A DNA stretch of 64,000 bases from Microcella sp. (GCF_025808395.1 NZ_CP075524.1:1922001-1986000), one strand, 5' to 3'. Counted from the first letter of the stretch, positions 15,408-24,783 are shown. Numbers and translations are program-made. The notes: a model not told the origin generated them from the letters alone.

Positions 15408-16865
15408 ATGTGCGGCATCGTCGGCCTCGTCTCGTCGAGTCCCGTCAACCAGCAGGTCTACGACGCGCTGGCCCTTCTGCAGCACCGCGGTCAAGACTCG
15501 ACCGGTATTGCCACCGCCGAGGGCCGAGTGCTGCACATGGCGAAGGCCAAAGGCCAGGTGCGCGAGGCGTATCGCACGCGCGACATGCGGGCCCTGCTGG
15601 GCACCATGGGTCTGGGGCACGTTCGGTACGCCACGCGGGGGTCGGCATCCAGTGAAGAAGAGGCGCAGCCGTTCTACGTGAACGCGCCATACGGCATCAT
15701 CCTCGTGCACAACGGCAACCTCACGAACACGCGCGAGCTCACGCGCGAGCTGTTCGACGTCGACCGCCGTCACCTCAACACCAACAGCGACACCGAGTTG
15801 CTCGTCAACGTGCTCGCTCACGAACTGCAGGCACAGGTCTCGGGCGACGACCTCGACCCCGATCAAGTGTTTGCGGCGATCACTCGTGTGCACGAGCGCG
15901 TCGAAGGCTCATACGCGGCGATCGCGCTCATCGCCGGGCACGGCCTGCTGGCGTTTCGCGACCCCTTCGGCATTCGCCCGCTCGTGCTCGGCCGCCGCAC
16001 CACCGGGCTCACGGGCGACGAGTGGGTGGTCGCGAGCGAGTCGCTCGTGCTCGAGGCCGGCGGATACGAGATCGTGCGCGACCTCGCCCCCGGTGAGGCT
16101 GTGTTCATCACGAGCGCGGGCGAGATGGTGTCGCGGCAGTGCGCCGCGAACCCCCGTCTGATTCCGTGCTCGTTCGAATACGTCTACCTCGCCCGGCCCG
16201 ACTCGATCATGAACGGCATCTCGGTCTATGAGGCGCGGCTGCGGCTCGGCGACCGCCTCGCCGACACGATCGCGCGCTACACGCCGAAGGGCGACATCGA
16301 CGTGGTCATGCCGATTCCCGACTCATCTCGGCCGGCCGCCATGCAGGTGGCGCAGAAGCTCGGCATCGAATACCGCGAAGGCTTCTACAAGAACCGCTAT
16401 GTGGGCCGCACCTTCATCATGCCGGGCCAGGCCGAGCGCAAGAAGAGCGTCAAGCAGAAGCTCAACGCGATGTCGAGCGAGTTCGCCGGCAAGAGCATCC
16501 TCATCGTCGACGATTCGATCGTGCGCGGCACGACCTCGAAAGAGATCGTCGAGATGGCACGTGCCGCGGGTGCCGCGAAGGTCACCTTCACCTCAGCCGC
16601 GCCGCCCGTGCGCTACCCGCACGTCTACGGCATCAACATGCCGACGCGCAGCGAGCTCGTGGCGCACGGCCGCAAGATTCCTGAGATCAACACCGAACTG
16701 GGAAGCGACTACCTCATCTATCAAGAGGTCGCCGACATGCAAGCGGCCATCATCGAGGGCAGCGACATCACCGAGCTCGAGATGAGCTGCTTCACGGGCG
16801 ACTACGTCACCGGCACGGTCAGCCCCGAATACCTGCAGTGGGTCGAGCACAACCAGCTCAGCTGA
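15408..16865 (+). CDS. purF: Amidophosphoribosyltransferase
   Basis: PurF catalyses the committed step of purine synthesis, making phosphoribosylamine from PRPP and glutamine. The protein has 485 residues. Met1 is followed directly by Cys2 in MCGIVGLV, the N-terminal nucleophile of class II glutamine amidotransferases, exposed after Met removal, with no propeptide. LQHRGQDSTGIA and GHVRYATRGSA follow. The phosphoribosyltransferase domain has ILIVDDSIVRGTTSKEI (PRPP loop, about 366-382). GGAG lies 10 bases before the start. The C-terminus ends near SCFTGDYVTG with only a single visible cysteine, so I would not assume a 4Fe-4S cluster. Confidence 0.97.
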   Translation: MCGIVGLVSSSPVNQQVYDALALLQHRGQDSTGIATAEGRVLHMAKAKGQVREAYRTRDMRALLGTMGLGHVRYATRGSASSEEEAQPFYVNAPYGIILVHNGNLTNTRELTRELFDVDRRHLNTNSDTELLVNVLAHELQAQVSGDDLDPDQVFAAITRVHERVEGSYAAIALIAGHGLLAFRDPFGIRPLVLGRRTTGLTGDEWVVASESLVLEAGGYEIVRDLAPGEAVFITSAGEMVSRQCAANPRLIPCSFEYVYLARPDSIMNGISVYEARLRLGDRLADTIARYTPKGDIDVVMPIPDSSRPAAMQVAQKLGIEYREGFYKNRYVGRTFIMPGQAERKKSVKQKLNAMSSEFAGKSILIVDDSIVRGTTSKEIVEMARAAGAAKVTFTSAAPPVRYPHVYGINMPTRSELVAHGRKIPEINTELGSDYLIYQEVADMQAAIIEGSDITELEMSCFTGDYVTGTVSPEYLQWVEHNQLS

Positions 16866-16877
16866 GCCGGCAAGCCG

Positions 16878-18467
16878 TCACTGCACGAGCACGATCGTGA
16901 TGCTCGACGAGTTCGAGCCGAGCACGATGGGCTTGATGAGGGCGTTGATGAGGGCATCCACCGTTCCCGTCAGCCCGCCCAGCAGCCCGCCCGTGCCCGG
17001 CAGCAGCGTTTCGAGGTAGCCCCTGTCGACCGTCTGCACGAGCGCGAGCGACGACACCCCGCCCGGAACCCCCGTCGCCGCGATCGTGAAGGTGCCGTTC
17101 GAGTTCACAGTGGTGGTCGCATAGACCTGCCCGGCGGCCTGCAGCGACAAGTGTGCGCCCGGCGTCGCGGTGCCCGTGAGGGTGAGCGAGATGTCGGCGC
17201 CGACGATGCCGCCCGGGGCAGTGTGACCCGCGGGTGCGTCCCCTCCGGTGATCGTGTCGGTGAGGCCGCCGACGAGGTCGCCGACGAGTCCCGTCGCATC
17301 GCTCGCGACCGAGGCTGCGTCATCGATCGGCGACGGGATGCTCACCAGGTCATCAGCAGACCCCTCAGCGTCGCGGTCTGGCGCCTCGAGCGCTGACGCT
17401 CCAGCGCCTCCGTCGTCTGCGGGCTGCTCGCTCACCGTCGACTGGTGCATCGTGTCGACGGTCGACTGGGTGGCCGCGATGCTGCCGGCGACTCCGACGA
17501 TCGCGATGACCGTGCCGGCGGCCACCTTCGTCACGAGGGCGGCGGTGGTGGCGCTCATCGCGCCGAACACGGCCACGACCGACTCGGGCAGGGCGGCGTC
17601 GCTCAGCACCCCGTGCGCGGCGTCGGCCGGCGGTATCGCCTCAGCGGCGAACGCGGCGCCGCCGCCCTGCTCGGTCAGTGCGAGTGCCCCACCAGCGCCG
17701 ACCACGAGCGGCAGCAGAATCGTGTGCAGGCGCGCCCCGACATCGTGCACCTCTTCTGAGACGATCGCGCAGTGGGCGCAGTGGGCGAGGTGGAAGGCGA
17801 GCCGTTCGGCGTCGCGCGGCCGCAGCCTGTCGCGTTCGTGCTCGCCCAGGTGCTCGGCGGCCCAGCGGCACTCGCCCTCGACCTGAGCGGCGTCGACGTG
17901 CGCCTGCAACCAGGCGATACGCAGCCCTTCTCGGGCGCGAAACGACAGTGCTGCCGTCGCGTTGGCCGAGAGGCCCAACAGCGGAGCCGCCTCGTGCGGG
18001 TCGAGGCCCTCGACCTCGGTGTACCAGAGCACGGTCTGCCACCGCTCGGGCAGTGAACGAAAGGCCTGGGCGGTGAGCGAGCGGTCGAGCGCGCCGATCG
18101 CGACATCGTCTTCGGCCTCACCCGGGTCGAGCAGCACCTCGAGGTCGTCGACCGCGAACTCTTTCGTCGCCCGCCCCTGCGAGGCGGCGACGTTCTTGAT
18201 CGTCGTGTAGAGATAGGGGCGAAACGCACCCTCGGGGCCCCCGCCGGCGAGCACGATGCGCAGGATGCGCGCAAAGGCCTCGGCCACGATGTCGTCGGCA
18301 TCGAGGCGAGTCACCGCTCGCGCCACTCGAAGCCCCGCCTGATGGTGCCTTCGCCAGAGCTCGGCATACGCCGCACGGTCGCCTCGACGAGCGCGGCGCA
18401 CCAGTTCGTGATCCGCGGGGCCTTCCGCCCCGCGCACGCGTTCGAGGAACCTCATTGACTCCCCCAT
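16878..18467 (-). CDS. ECF sigma factor fused to zinc-finger anti-sigma, membrane helix and outer domain
   Basis: The protein has 529 residues, far longer than a normal ECF sigma (about 190). Residues about 20-185 hold sigma-70 region 2 (DADDIVAEAFARILRIV) and region 4 (LPERWQTVLWYTEVEG, ANATAALSFRAREGL). HLAHCAHC (about 227-234) is the H-x3-C-x2-C zinc motif of anti-sigma factors. One hydrophobic segment (about 308-328) probably crosses the membrane. The rest is Gly/Ser/Thr-rich with an Ig-like stretch near the end (ISLTLTGTATPGAHLSL). This is a regulator tethered to the membrane with sensor and sigma parts in one chain, so release may need proteolysis. It is transcribed next to a surface protein, a likely target. 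An ATG at 18455 is an alternative start. Confidence 0.82.
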   Translation of the reverse strand: MGESMRFLERVRGAEGPADHELVRRARRGDRAAYAELWRRHHQAGLRVARAVTRLDADDIVAEAFARILRIVLAGGGPEGAFRPYLYTTIKNVAASQGRATKEFAVDDLEVLLDPGEAEDDVAIGALDRSLTAQAFRSLPERWQTVLWYTEVEGLDPHEAAPLLGLSANATAALSFRAREGLRIAWLQAHVDAAQVEGECRWAAEHLGEHERDRLRPRDAERLAFHLAHCAHCAIVSEEVHDVGARLHTILLPLVVGAGGALALTEQGGGAAFAAEAIPPADAAHGVLSDAALPESVVAVFGAMSATTAALVTKVAAGTVIAIVGVAGSIAATQSTVDTMHQSTVSEQPADDGGAGASALEAPDRDAEGSADDLVSIPSPIDDAASVASDATGLVGDLVGGLTDTITGGDAPAGHTAPGGIVGADISLTLTGTATPGAHLSLQAAGQVYATTTVNSNGTFTIAATGVPGGVSSLALVQTVDRGYLETLLPGTGGLLGGLTGTVDALINALIKPIVLGSNSSSITIVLVQ

Positions 18468-18545
18468 ATCTCTTGGCTACTCCTGCACCCGAGAATGTGC
18501 AACCCCCGGGGTGTATCCCGTGCCGCGATCGTTATCGCGACGAGG

Positions 18546-18581
18546 GGGTGGCCAGAGAGTCTTCACCCTCTCTGGCCACCC
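18546..18581 (-). terminator. Strong hairpin terminator after the surface protein gene
   Basis: A perfect 14-bp stem with arms GGGTGGCCAGAGAG/CTCTCTGGCCACCC and an 8-base loop begins 10 bases beyond the stop codon of the choice-of-anchor G gene. No T tract follows. It separates that gene from the sigma-factor gene downstream on the same strand, so the two are likely independent transcripts. Confidence 0.75.
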
Positions 18582-18591
18582 GGCGACGCGC

Positions 18592-20502
18592 CTACCCGAT
18601 CAGCACGTCCCGGCTCAGCGCGAACCCCCCGCGCCGAGCCTTCAGCAGGGCCACGCCGGCAGCGATGAGCACCATGATGAGGGCGATCAGCGCGCCGATG
18701 TTCGCACCGGTGAAGGCCAGGGGGCCTCCGCCGTCGGTGAAGCTGGGCGGCGGGGCGGCCACGCAGTCGTCACCTGTGCATCCCGGCCCTCCCGGCCCCC
18801 CCGGGCCGTCGGGGTCTTCTCCATCGTCAGTCGGCAGCACACCGGGGCCGACAGTCGCCGTCGCGAGGTTGAGGGTCACGAGCGAGCCCTGCAGCGCAGC
18901 GACCCGAACCGCGGTCTGAGTGAAGTAGGTTCCGTCAGCGGCCGAGATCGACCCGGTGCTCTTCACGTTGACCTTCACCGACAGCACGTCAGACAGCGCG
19001 GTTCCGAGCCCGGCACCCCCGAGCAGGCCGCTCGTCGCGGGGTCGACGAGCGTGGCCTGCAGCGCCGAGCGCACCGCCGCGATCGTCGAATCACCGTTGC
19101 CGATGGTGCTGACAATAGGCACCGACAGCCCCTTGAGAACCGCGGAGATGTCGAGCGCGACCGGAACCCCGAGAACGGTGAGCGTCGCGGTGGCGACGTC
19201 GGCGTCGGCCTTGCCGAGCATCGAGAGGTCGCCGGCGATGCGCAGGTCGAGCGCGGTGCGCAGGTCAGGCAGCACCTTCGTCGTCACGGTGCAGACGAGT
19301 TCGGTCAGGGGGCCGGTGAGGCCTCCCGTCAGTCCGCCGACCAGCCCCCCGACGATCGGCAGATCACTCACGATCGGCACTTCGACGCAGGTCTCGACCG
19401 TCTCTGCCTGCTGCGGCGTGAGCACGTTCACCGACGCGCGAATGTCGACTCGCACGTTCTTCAGGGTCGCGCGCACGACGTCGACCACATCATCGGCGAT
19501 GTCGGCCACCGACCCCGTGATCGAGTTGAGCACGGGCACCAGAATCGCCTCGCTGAGCAGTTCGGTCGAGGGCGGCAGGCTGTTGAGGTTGCGCCCCAGG
19601 AGCGTCTGCAGGTCGATCACGATGGCGCCCTGCTCGAGGTCGACCGAGGCTCCCCTCGTATCGAGCCGCGCCGTCAGCAGCGGCTCGACGGCCCCGCGCA
19701 GGTTCGAGTCGATCGACACGTCGACGTTGACGAGACTCGCGTTGCTGCCGAGCACGCCCCCCAGTGACGAACGCAGTGCCGAGGCGAGCGGGCCGGAGCT
19801 GCCGCCGAGTGAGGCGATGCGCGCTTCAGCCGGTTCGATCGCCGCGAGCACCTTCGAGGTGAGGTTCGAGATGGCGGGCGTGCGCACGAGCAACTGCGCC
19901 CCCGCCAGCGTGTAGTCGCCCGACGCCACCTCGCCGTGACCTTCGGCGCTCGCACCGACGGCACCCAGCCGCAGGTCGAGCGAGGTGATGGTCGAGGTGA
20001 ATCGCGAGCCCAAGAGCGCGGTGAGGTCGATGACCATGGCGCCCGAAGCATTGGCGTCGCTCGGGTGCACATCAGCAGCGCCGCCGTTGCCCACCGTCTT
20101 CACGTGCGCCTCAGCCGAGCCGTCGCTCCACGCGCCTGCCCACTGCATGGCGGCACCAGCGTCGACGCCGCTCCCGAGATCGAGCGCCACCCCGTTCGGC
20201 AGCGCAACATTGACCGAGCGCAGCACCTCGACGGCGAGCGGGTTGGCCGAGATGACCTCGCGCTTGCTGCCGTTGTTGAGAGCCGCCGCTGCCTGCACCG
20301 CGACGAGTGTTCGCAGGTCTGCGCCGCCGATCGTGCCCCCGACCAGTTCAGCGCGAGCGTAGGCGACCGGTGTCTCTGCGGCGTGCGCCGCTGATGCCCC
20401 CAGCAGCACGGGGCCTGCGGCGAGCGCCGCCGCGAGCACGATCGCGCTCGTGCGACGCCCCCGCGCCCCCGCGCGAGGGCCGTGGAAATCTGTCGATATC
20501 AC
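18592..20502 (-). CDS. Choice-of-anchor G family surface protein with LAxTG-type sorting signal
   Basis: The protein has 636 residues. A signal peptide with twin arginines (ARGRRTSAIVLAAALAAG) ends near AHA-AE at about 41. The body has repetitive beta-rich segments rich in Val, Thr and Leu, with internal repeats such as GGLVGGLTGGLTG, characteristic of choice-of-anchor G proteins. A Gly/Pro linker (GEDPDGPGGPGGPG) leads to the C-terminal signal LAFTG, a hydrophobic helix and a basic tail (KARRGG). This is a sortase substrate with LAxTG, the class usually handled by sortase E in actinobacteria. It is an exported, wall-linked protein of unknown role, possibly controlled by the membrane sigma factor encoded next door. 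Confidence 0.85.
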   Translation of the reverse strand: MISTDFHGPRAGARGRRTSAIVLAAALAAGPVLLGASAAHAAETPVAYARAELVGGTIGGADLRTLVAVQAAAALNNGSKREVISANPLAVEVLRSVNVALPNGVALDLGSGVDAGAAMQWAGAWSDGSAEAHVKTVGNGGAADVHPSDANASGAMVIDLTALLGSRFTSTITSLDLRLGAVGASAEGHGEVASGDYTLAGAQLLVRTPAISNLTSKVLAAIEPAEARIASLGGSSGPLASALRSSLGGVLGSNASLVNVDVSIDSNLRGAVEPLLTARLDTRGASVDLEQGAIVIDLQTLLGRNLNSLPPSTELLSEAILVPVLNSITGSVADIADDVVDVVRATLKNVRVDIRASVNVLTPQQAETVETCVEVPIVSDLPIVGGLVGGLTGGLTGPLTELVCTVTTKVLPDLRTALDLRIAGDLSMLGKADADVATATLTVLGVPVALDISAVLKGLSVPIVSTIGNGDSTIAAVRSALQATLVDPATSGLLGGAGLGTALSDVLSVKVNVKSTGSISAADGTYFTQTAVRVAALQGSLVTLNLATATVGPGVLPTDDGEDPDGPGGPGGPGCTGDDCVAAPPPSFTDGGGPLAFTGANIGALIALIMVLIAAGVALLKARRGGFALSRDVLIG

Positions 20503-20681
20503 TGTTCTGTCCCTTCCCCTGAGAGACCGAGGCGAGAGCCTCTGTCATTGGGAGGGACAGTAGAACGGTCGGTCTCTTACGCGGATGAGCAGAAAAAGTT
20601 CAGAAATCGACCAAACCGTTCGACCGAGCGCTCCGAAGCGCCCGACCGGCGAGGGCCTCGAGACCTGAGAGTGGGCGGGCG

Positions 20682-21062
20682 CTAGCGGGTGGTGCTGCCG
20701 GGCGCGGGGTCGAGGTCGTCGTCGATCACGCCATCGATCGGCAGAGCATCCACCGCCTCATGCTCGGCCTCGACGAGCCGCGCCCGCTTCTGCGAACGGC
20801 GATCGAGCGCAATGCCGACGAGTGCGCCCAGCACGACCCCCGCCGTGATGCCGTAGAGCGAGAAATAGCCGACGAGCGCCGGCAGGCCCACTTGGGGATC
20901 GGCCGGAAAGAGCGGAGTGATCACGAGCGTCACCAGCAGGCCGATGAGACCCCCGACGACCATGAATGCCGGAATCTTGGGGGCGCGACGCACCCGCACC
21001 TCGGTGCGGGCCGATGTCGAATCAGGTGCCGAATCAGGGGCTGCAGCAGATGGCGAACTCAC
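20682..21062 (-). CDS. Two-helix membrane protein of unknown function
   Basis: The protein has about 126 residues from the GTG at 21062; a longer start at 21080 is possible. A polar Ser/Ala/Pro-rich N-terminus and RVRRAPKIPA precede two hydrophobic helices: FMVVGGLIGLLVTLVITPLF and a second ending VVLGALVGIAL. DRRSQKRARLVEAEHE and an acidic tail follow. Both ends are therefore likely cytoplasmic. It lies 35 bases downstream of the sterol-carrier gene on the same strand, probably in one transcript. I do not recognise a named family. Confidence 0.75.
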   Translation of the reverse strand: MSSPSAAAPDSAPDSTSARTEVRVRRAPKIPAFMVVGGLIGLLVTLVITPLFPADPQVGLPALVGYFSLYGITAGVVLGALVGIALDRRSQKRARLVEAEHEAVDALPIDGVIDDDLDPAPGSTTR

Positions 21063-21097
21063 GCGCCCATTCTGGCGCACCCCGCTGTGAGCGCCCG

Positions 21098-21454
21098 TCA
21101 GTAGTCGAGGGGCATGAGGGCAGAGAGATCAGAACGGGCTCCGGATGCGTGCACCCGGCCCGCCGACGCCGCCTCACCCCAGGTGGTGCCTCCCGTCGCC
21201 AGCGCGACAAAGGTCTCGGCGTCGATCTCGACCACGTTCGGCGGGGTTCCGCGCGTATGCCGAGGGCCCTCGACGGCCTGCACTGCCCCGAACGGCGGAA
21301 CCCGCACTTCGACACTGCGACCCGGGCTCGCCTCGGCGAGCACTTGCAGCAGGTAGCGCACCGCCGTCGCGAGGTCGTCGCGTTGCGCGCCGCCGTCGAC
21401 CACCGCGCGCACCGCCACCCGCCCGGTCGCCTCGTCGATGCGCGCGCGTGCCAT
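21098..21454 (-). CDS. Sterol carrier family protein
   Basis: The protein has 118 residues with RDDLATAVRYLLQVLAEASPGRSVEVRVPPFGAVQAVEG followed by PNVVEIDAETFVALATGGTTWGEA. This is the SCP-2-like lipid-binding pattern of the small actinobacterial proteins annotated as sterol carrier family, often found near purF and purD. Such proteins fold as a hydrophobic tunnel; the ligand in bacteria is unknown. It is divergent from purD across 133 bases that also hold a 54-bp inverted repeat. Confidence 0.85.
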   Translation of the reverse strand: MARARIDEATGRVAVRAVVDGGAQRDDLATAVRYLLQVLAEASPGRSVEVRVPPFGAVQAVEGPRHTRGTPPNVVEIDAETFVALATGGTTWGEAASAGRVHASGARSDLSALMPLDY

Positions 21455-21488
21455 GCGCCAAGACTACGACTGCACGCCACACCCCCCC

Positions 21489-21542
21489 GAGTGGTCAGTT
21501 GTCGCCGCAACCGTGCAGGGTAGCGACGACAACTGGCAACTC
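21489..21542. repeat. 54-bp intergenic inverted-repeat element, copy 1
   Basis: The element begins GAGTGGTCAGTTGTCGCCGC and ends with the near inverted complement GCGACGACAACTGGCAACTC, about 17 of 20 bases pairing around a short centre. It shares its sequence and exact 54-base length with elements at 23762 and 45815. It lies between two divergent genes, so simple transcription termination is not an obvious role. Confidence 0.8.
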
Positions 21543-21587
21543 ACGGCTGCGGGAGGGCGGGATGCGCGCTCTCGGTAGGCTGACCGG

Positions 21588-22835
21588 GTGAGAATTCTCG
21601 TCCTCGGTTCGGGTGCCCGCGAGCACGCCATCATCACGTCGCTGCTGAGCGAAGACGTCGCCCACGAGATCACGGCGGCTCCCGGCAACGCCGGCATCGC
21701 CGAGGTCGTCGAGACGGTGGCGCTCGATGCCACTCGCGGCGACGTCGTCGCCGACTACGCCGTCGACAACGACATCGAGCTCGTCGTCATCGGCCCCGAG
21801 GCCCCCCTCGTCGCGGGAGTCGCCGACGCAGTGCGCCGCCGCGGCATCGCCGTGTTCGGCCCCGGGGCCGCCGCAGCGCAGCTCGAGGGCTCGAAGACCT
21901 TCGCGAAGCGCGTCATGGACGACGCTGGCGTTCCGACCGGCCGCGCGATTCGCGCCGGCACCTATGACGAGGTGGTCGCGGCGATCGACGAGCTCGGGGC
22001 GCCCTACGTCGTGAAGGCAGACGGACTCGCCGCCGGCAAGGGCGTCATCGTCACCGACGACCGCACCGCGGCGCTCTCGCACGCCGAGCACTACCTGCAG
22101 CAGGGCGGCGTGCTCGTCGAAGAGCATTTGAGCGGCCAAGAAGTCAGCCTGTTTCTGCTGAGCGACGGCCACACGGTGGTGCCGCTGAGCCCCGCGCAAG
22201 ACTACAAGCGCATCGGCGACGGCGACGAGGGCCCCAACACGGGCGGCATGGGAGCCTACTCGCCGCTGCCGTGGGCGCCCGAGGGTTTCGTCGACGAGGT
22301 GATCCGCACGGTCGCCGAGCCGACGGTGCGCCAGCTCGAGCGCGAATCGACCCCGTTCATCGGGCTGCTCTACTGCGGTCTGATCGTCACCAAGCAGGGC
22401 ATCCGGGTCATCGAATTCAACGCCCGCTTCGGCGACCCCGAGACGCAAGTGGTGCTGCCGCGCCTCATCACGCCGCTGAGCGAGCTGCTGTTCGCGGCGA
22501 GCACAGGCCAGCTCTCGGGCCGCCCGCACCCCGAGTTCTCGAACGACGTGTGCGTCACGGTCGTGCTCGCGAGCGAGGGCTACCCGGTGTCGTCGGCCCC
22601 CAATCGCCCGATCACGGGGCTCGACGAAGCAGCCACCGTCGAGGGAGTGCACGTGTGCCACGCCGCGACCGCGCGCACCGACACCGGCTTCGTCGCCACC
22701 GGCGGGCGCGTGCTGAGCGTCGTCGCGACCGGCAGCGACTTCGCCCACGCCCGCGACCGCGCCTACGAGGCCATCGGCCGCATCGGCCTCGAGGGCGGGC
22801 AGTACCGCACCGACATCGCGGCGCGCGTGCTCTGA
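21588..22835 (+). CDS. purD: Phosphoribosylamine-glycine ligase
   Basis: PurD joins glycine to phosphoribosylamine using ATP, the second step of purine synthesis. The protein has 415 residues from a GTG, opening with RILVLGSGAREHAI. PYVVKADGLAAGKGVIV, VEEHLSGQEVSLFLLSDG, KRIGDGDEGPNTGGMGAYSPLP and IEFNARFGDPETQVVLPRL are the expected ATP-grasp motifs. TAGGCT sits 6 bases before the start, indicating a leaderless transcript. The stop overlaps the purC start (TGATG), so the two are translationally coupled. Confidence 0.97.
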   Translation: MRILVLGSGAREHAIITSLLSEDVAHEITAAPGNAGIAEVVETVALDATRGDVVADYAVDNDIELVVIGPEAPLVAGVADAVRRRGIAVFGPGAAAAQLEGSKTFAKRVMDDAGVPTGRAIRAGTYDEVVAAIDELGAPYVVKADGLAAGKGVIVTDDRTAALSHAEHYLQQGGVLVEEHLSGQEVSLFLLSDGHTVVPLSPAQDYKRIGDGDEGPNTGGMGAYSPLPWAPEGFVDEVIRTVAEPTVRQLERESTPFIGLLYCGLIVTKQGIRVIEFNARFGDPETQVVLPRLITPLSELLFAASTGQLSGRPHPEFSNDVCVTVVLASEGYPVSSAPNRPITGLDEAATVEGVHVCHAATARTDTGFVATGGRVLSVVATGSDFAHARDRAYEAIGRIGLEGGQYRTDIAARVL

Positions 22836-23698
22836 TGACCTCGGTGGATGCTCTCGCCGCGCTCGGCTGGCACCACGTCTATTCGGGCAAAGTGCGCGAT
22901 CTCTTCGAGCACGCCGACCACCCGACGCTCATGCTCGTCGTCGCGAGTGATCGGGTGAGTGCGTTCGACCATGTGCTCGAGCCGGGCATCCCGAGCAAGG
23001 GGGCGTTGCTGACGCAGTTGAGCCGGTGGTGGTTCTCGCGCTTGGCGGTGCCGAACCACCTCGCCGACGGGCCGGCAGTGCCGGCCGAGGTCGCCGAGCG
23101 CGCCATGCTCGTGAAGCGACTCGACATGCACCCCATCGAGTGCGTCGTGCGCGGGTATCTCACGGGTTCGGGGTGGCTCGAGTACCAGGCGTCGGGCACG
23201 GTGTGCGGCATCGCCTTACCTGAGGGCCTCAACGACGGAGACCGTCTGCCCGAGCCGCTCTACACTCCCGCGTTCAAGGCCGAGCTCGGCGAGCACGACG
23301 AGAACATCACGTTCGAGCGGTCGGTCGAGCTCGTGGGGCTCGAGGTGGCGACGGCGCTGCGCGACACCTCGCTCGCGATCTTCACCACCGCGTCGCAGAT
23401 CGCGCTCGAGCGCGGAGTGATTCTCGCCGACACCAAGTTCGAGTTCGGCACCGACCCGGCGACGGGCGAGCTGACCCTCGCCGACGAGGTGCTTACGAGC
23501 GACAGCTCTCGCTACTGGGATGCCACGCTGTATGCCGCTGGCGGCCCTTCGCGCCTCGACAGCTTCGACAAGCAGATCGTGCGCGACTGGCTCGCCGGCC
23601 ACTGGGATCGCACGGGCACCCCGCCCGCGCTGCCCCCCGAGATCGTCGAGCGCACCGCTGCCCGCTACCGCGAGCTCATCCACCGCCTGACCGCCTAG
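22835..23698 (+). CDS. purC: Phosphoribosylaminoimidazole-succinocarboxamide synthase
   Basis: PurC condenses CAIR with aspartate. The protein has 287 residues. VYSGKVRDLFE (about 14-24), VVASDRVSAFDHVLEPGIPSKG, RLDMHPIECVVRGYLTGSGW, ILADTKFEFG and DEVLTSDSSRYWD are the family motifs. The start is the ATG that overlaps the purD stop by one base. The frame extends upstream within purD, but that is a shadow. Confidence 0.97.
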   Translation: MTSVDALAALGWHHVYSGKVRDLFEHADHPTLMLVVASDRVSAFDHVLEPGIPSKGALLTQLSRWWFSRLAVPNHLADGPAVPAEVAERAMLVKRLDMHPIECVVRGYLTGSGWLEYQASGTVCGIALPEGLNDGDRLPEPLYTPAFKAELGEHDENITFERSVELVGLEVATALRDTSLAIFTTASQIALERGVILADTKFEFGTDPATGELTLADEVLTSDSSRYWDATLYAAGGPSRLDSFDKQIVRDWLAGHWDRTGTPPALPPEIVERTAARYRELIHRLTA

Positions 23699-23761
23699 CG
23701 TCACGCCCGGGCGGCCTCTCGCGGCGTCCTCGCGCACCAGCGCAGTGGAGCGTCACCCGCC

Positions 23762-23815
23762 GAGTTGCCAGTTGTTGCCGCAACCCCAGCGCGTTGCGAC
23801 AACAAGTGGCAAGTC
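23762..23815. repeat. 54-bp intergenic inverted-repeat element, copy 2
   Basis: The left arm GAGTTGCCAGTTGTTGCCGC pairs with the right end of the element (about 20 of 23 bases match the inverted complement). It lies 64 bases after purC and 74 before the VOC gene, both on the plus strand. It is the most regular of the three copies in the window. Confidence 0.85.
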
Positions 23816-23888
23816 GGGGCATGGGCGCGCACCGAGGGCTCGCGCTGCGCCGCGGAATGACGCGGGATGCTCGCGCGTTGACCCTCGC

Positions 23889-24773
23889 ATGAGCAACCAG
23901 TCGCGGCTCGCCGCCGACACCTCGATGGGCCCGGTGACCCTCGATGTCGCCGACCTCGACTCGATGACGGCGTACTACCGCGACGCCGTCGGCTTGACCG
24001 TGCTCGACGCGACGGGCCCGGTCGTGACGCTGGGTCGCGCGGGCGACACGGCATCAGCATCCGTGCCCCTGGTGATTCTGCGCCACAGCCCCGCCCTCAC
24101 CCACGCCGGCCCGCGCGAGGCGGGCCTCTTCCACACCGCGATCCTGTTCGAGACGCAATCGGCCCTCGCCGCGGCGGTCTACACCGTCGCCACGACGCAC
24201 CCGAACCGGTTCACGGGCTCGAGCGACCACCTCGTGAGCCAGGCCTTCTACTTCGACGACCCCGAGGGCAACGGGGTCGAGCTCTACTGGGATCGCGACC
24301 GCAGCGAATGGTCGTGGGTGCACGGCACGATCGAGATGGGCACGATCTTTCTCGACCCGAACACGTTCTTGCGCGAGCACCTCACCGACGACGCACTCGC
24401 GGCGCACGGCTCAGCCCCGGCCGTCGTCGGGCACGTGCACCTCAGCGTCGGCGACACGGCGACCGCGCGGCACTTCTACGTCGACCAGCTCGGCTTCGAC
24501 CTGACGACGACCTACGGCGATCAGGCGATCTTCGTGAGCGCGGGCGGCTACCACCACCACATGGCGATGAACACGTGGCGCAGCGGTGGCGCCGGCCGAC
24601 GGATGCCCGCTCTGGGTCTCGGCCAGGTCGACATCGTGCTGCCGGGAGCCGACGAGCTCGGCGCCACCGCCGAGCGACTGCGCCACTTCGACCTCGCAGT
24701 GCGCGACGACGGGCGCACGCTCGAGGTCGACGACCCGTGGGGCACCCAGATTCGCCTGACGGCAGCCACCTAG
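23889..24773 (+). CDS. VOC family protein with two glyoxalase-like modules
   Basis: The protein has 294 residues from the ATG at 23889. The first module begins MGPVTLDVADLDSMTAYYRDAVGLTVL, with YFDDPEGNGVELYWDR. The second begins VVGHVHLSVGDTATARHFYVDQLGFDLTT, with SAGGYHHHMAMNTW and DPWGTQIRLT near the end. The two-module layout resembles catechol-2,3-dioxygenase-type extradiol enzymes, which use a metal held by two His and one Glu. Substrate is unknown. The TAG stop codon is also the first half of a TAGACT promoter hexamer for the next gene. Confidence 0.88.
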   Translation: MSNQSRLAADTSMGPVTLDVADLDSMTAYYRDAVGLTVLDATGPVVTLGRAGDTASASVPLVILRHSPALTHAGPREAGLFHTAILFETQSALAAAVYTVATTHPNRFTGSSDHLVSQAFYFDDPEGNGVELYWDRDRSEWSWVHGTIEMGTIFLDPNTFLREHLTDDALAAHGSAPAVVGHVHLSVGDTATARHFYVDQLGFDLTTTYGDQAIFVSAGGYHHHMAMNTWRSGGAGRRMPALGLGQVDIVLPGADELGATAERLRHFDLAVRDDGRTLEVDDPWGTQIRLTAAT

Positions 24774-24783
24774 ACTCGCGCTC

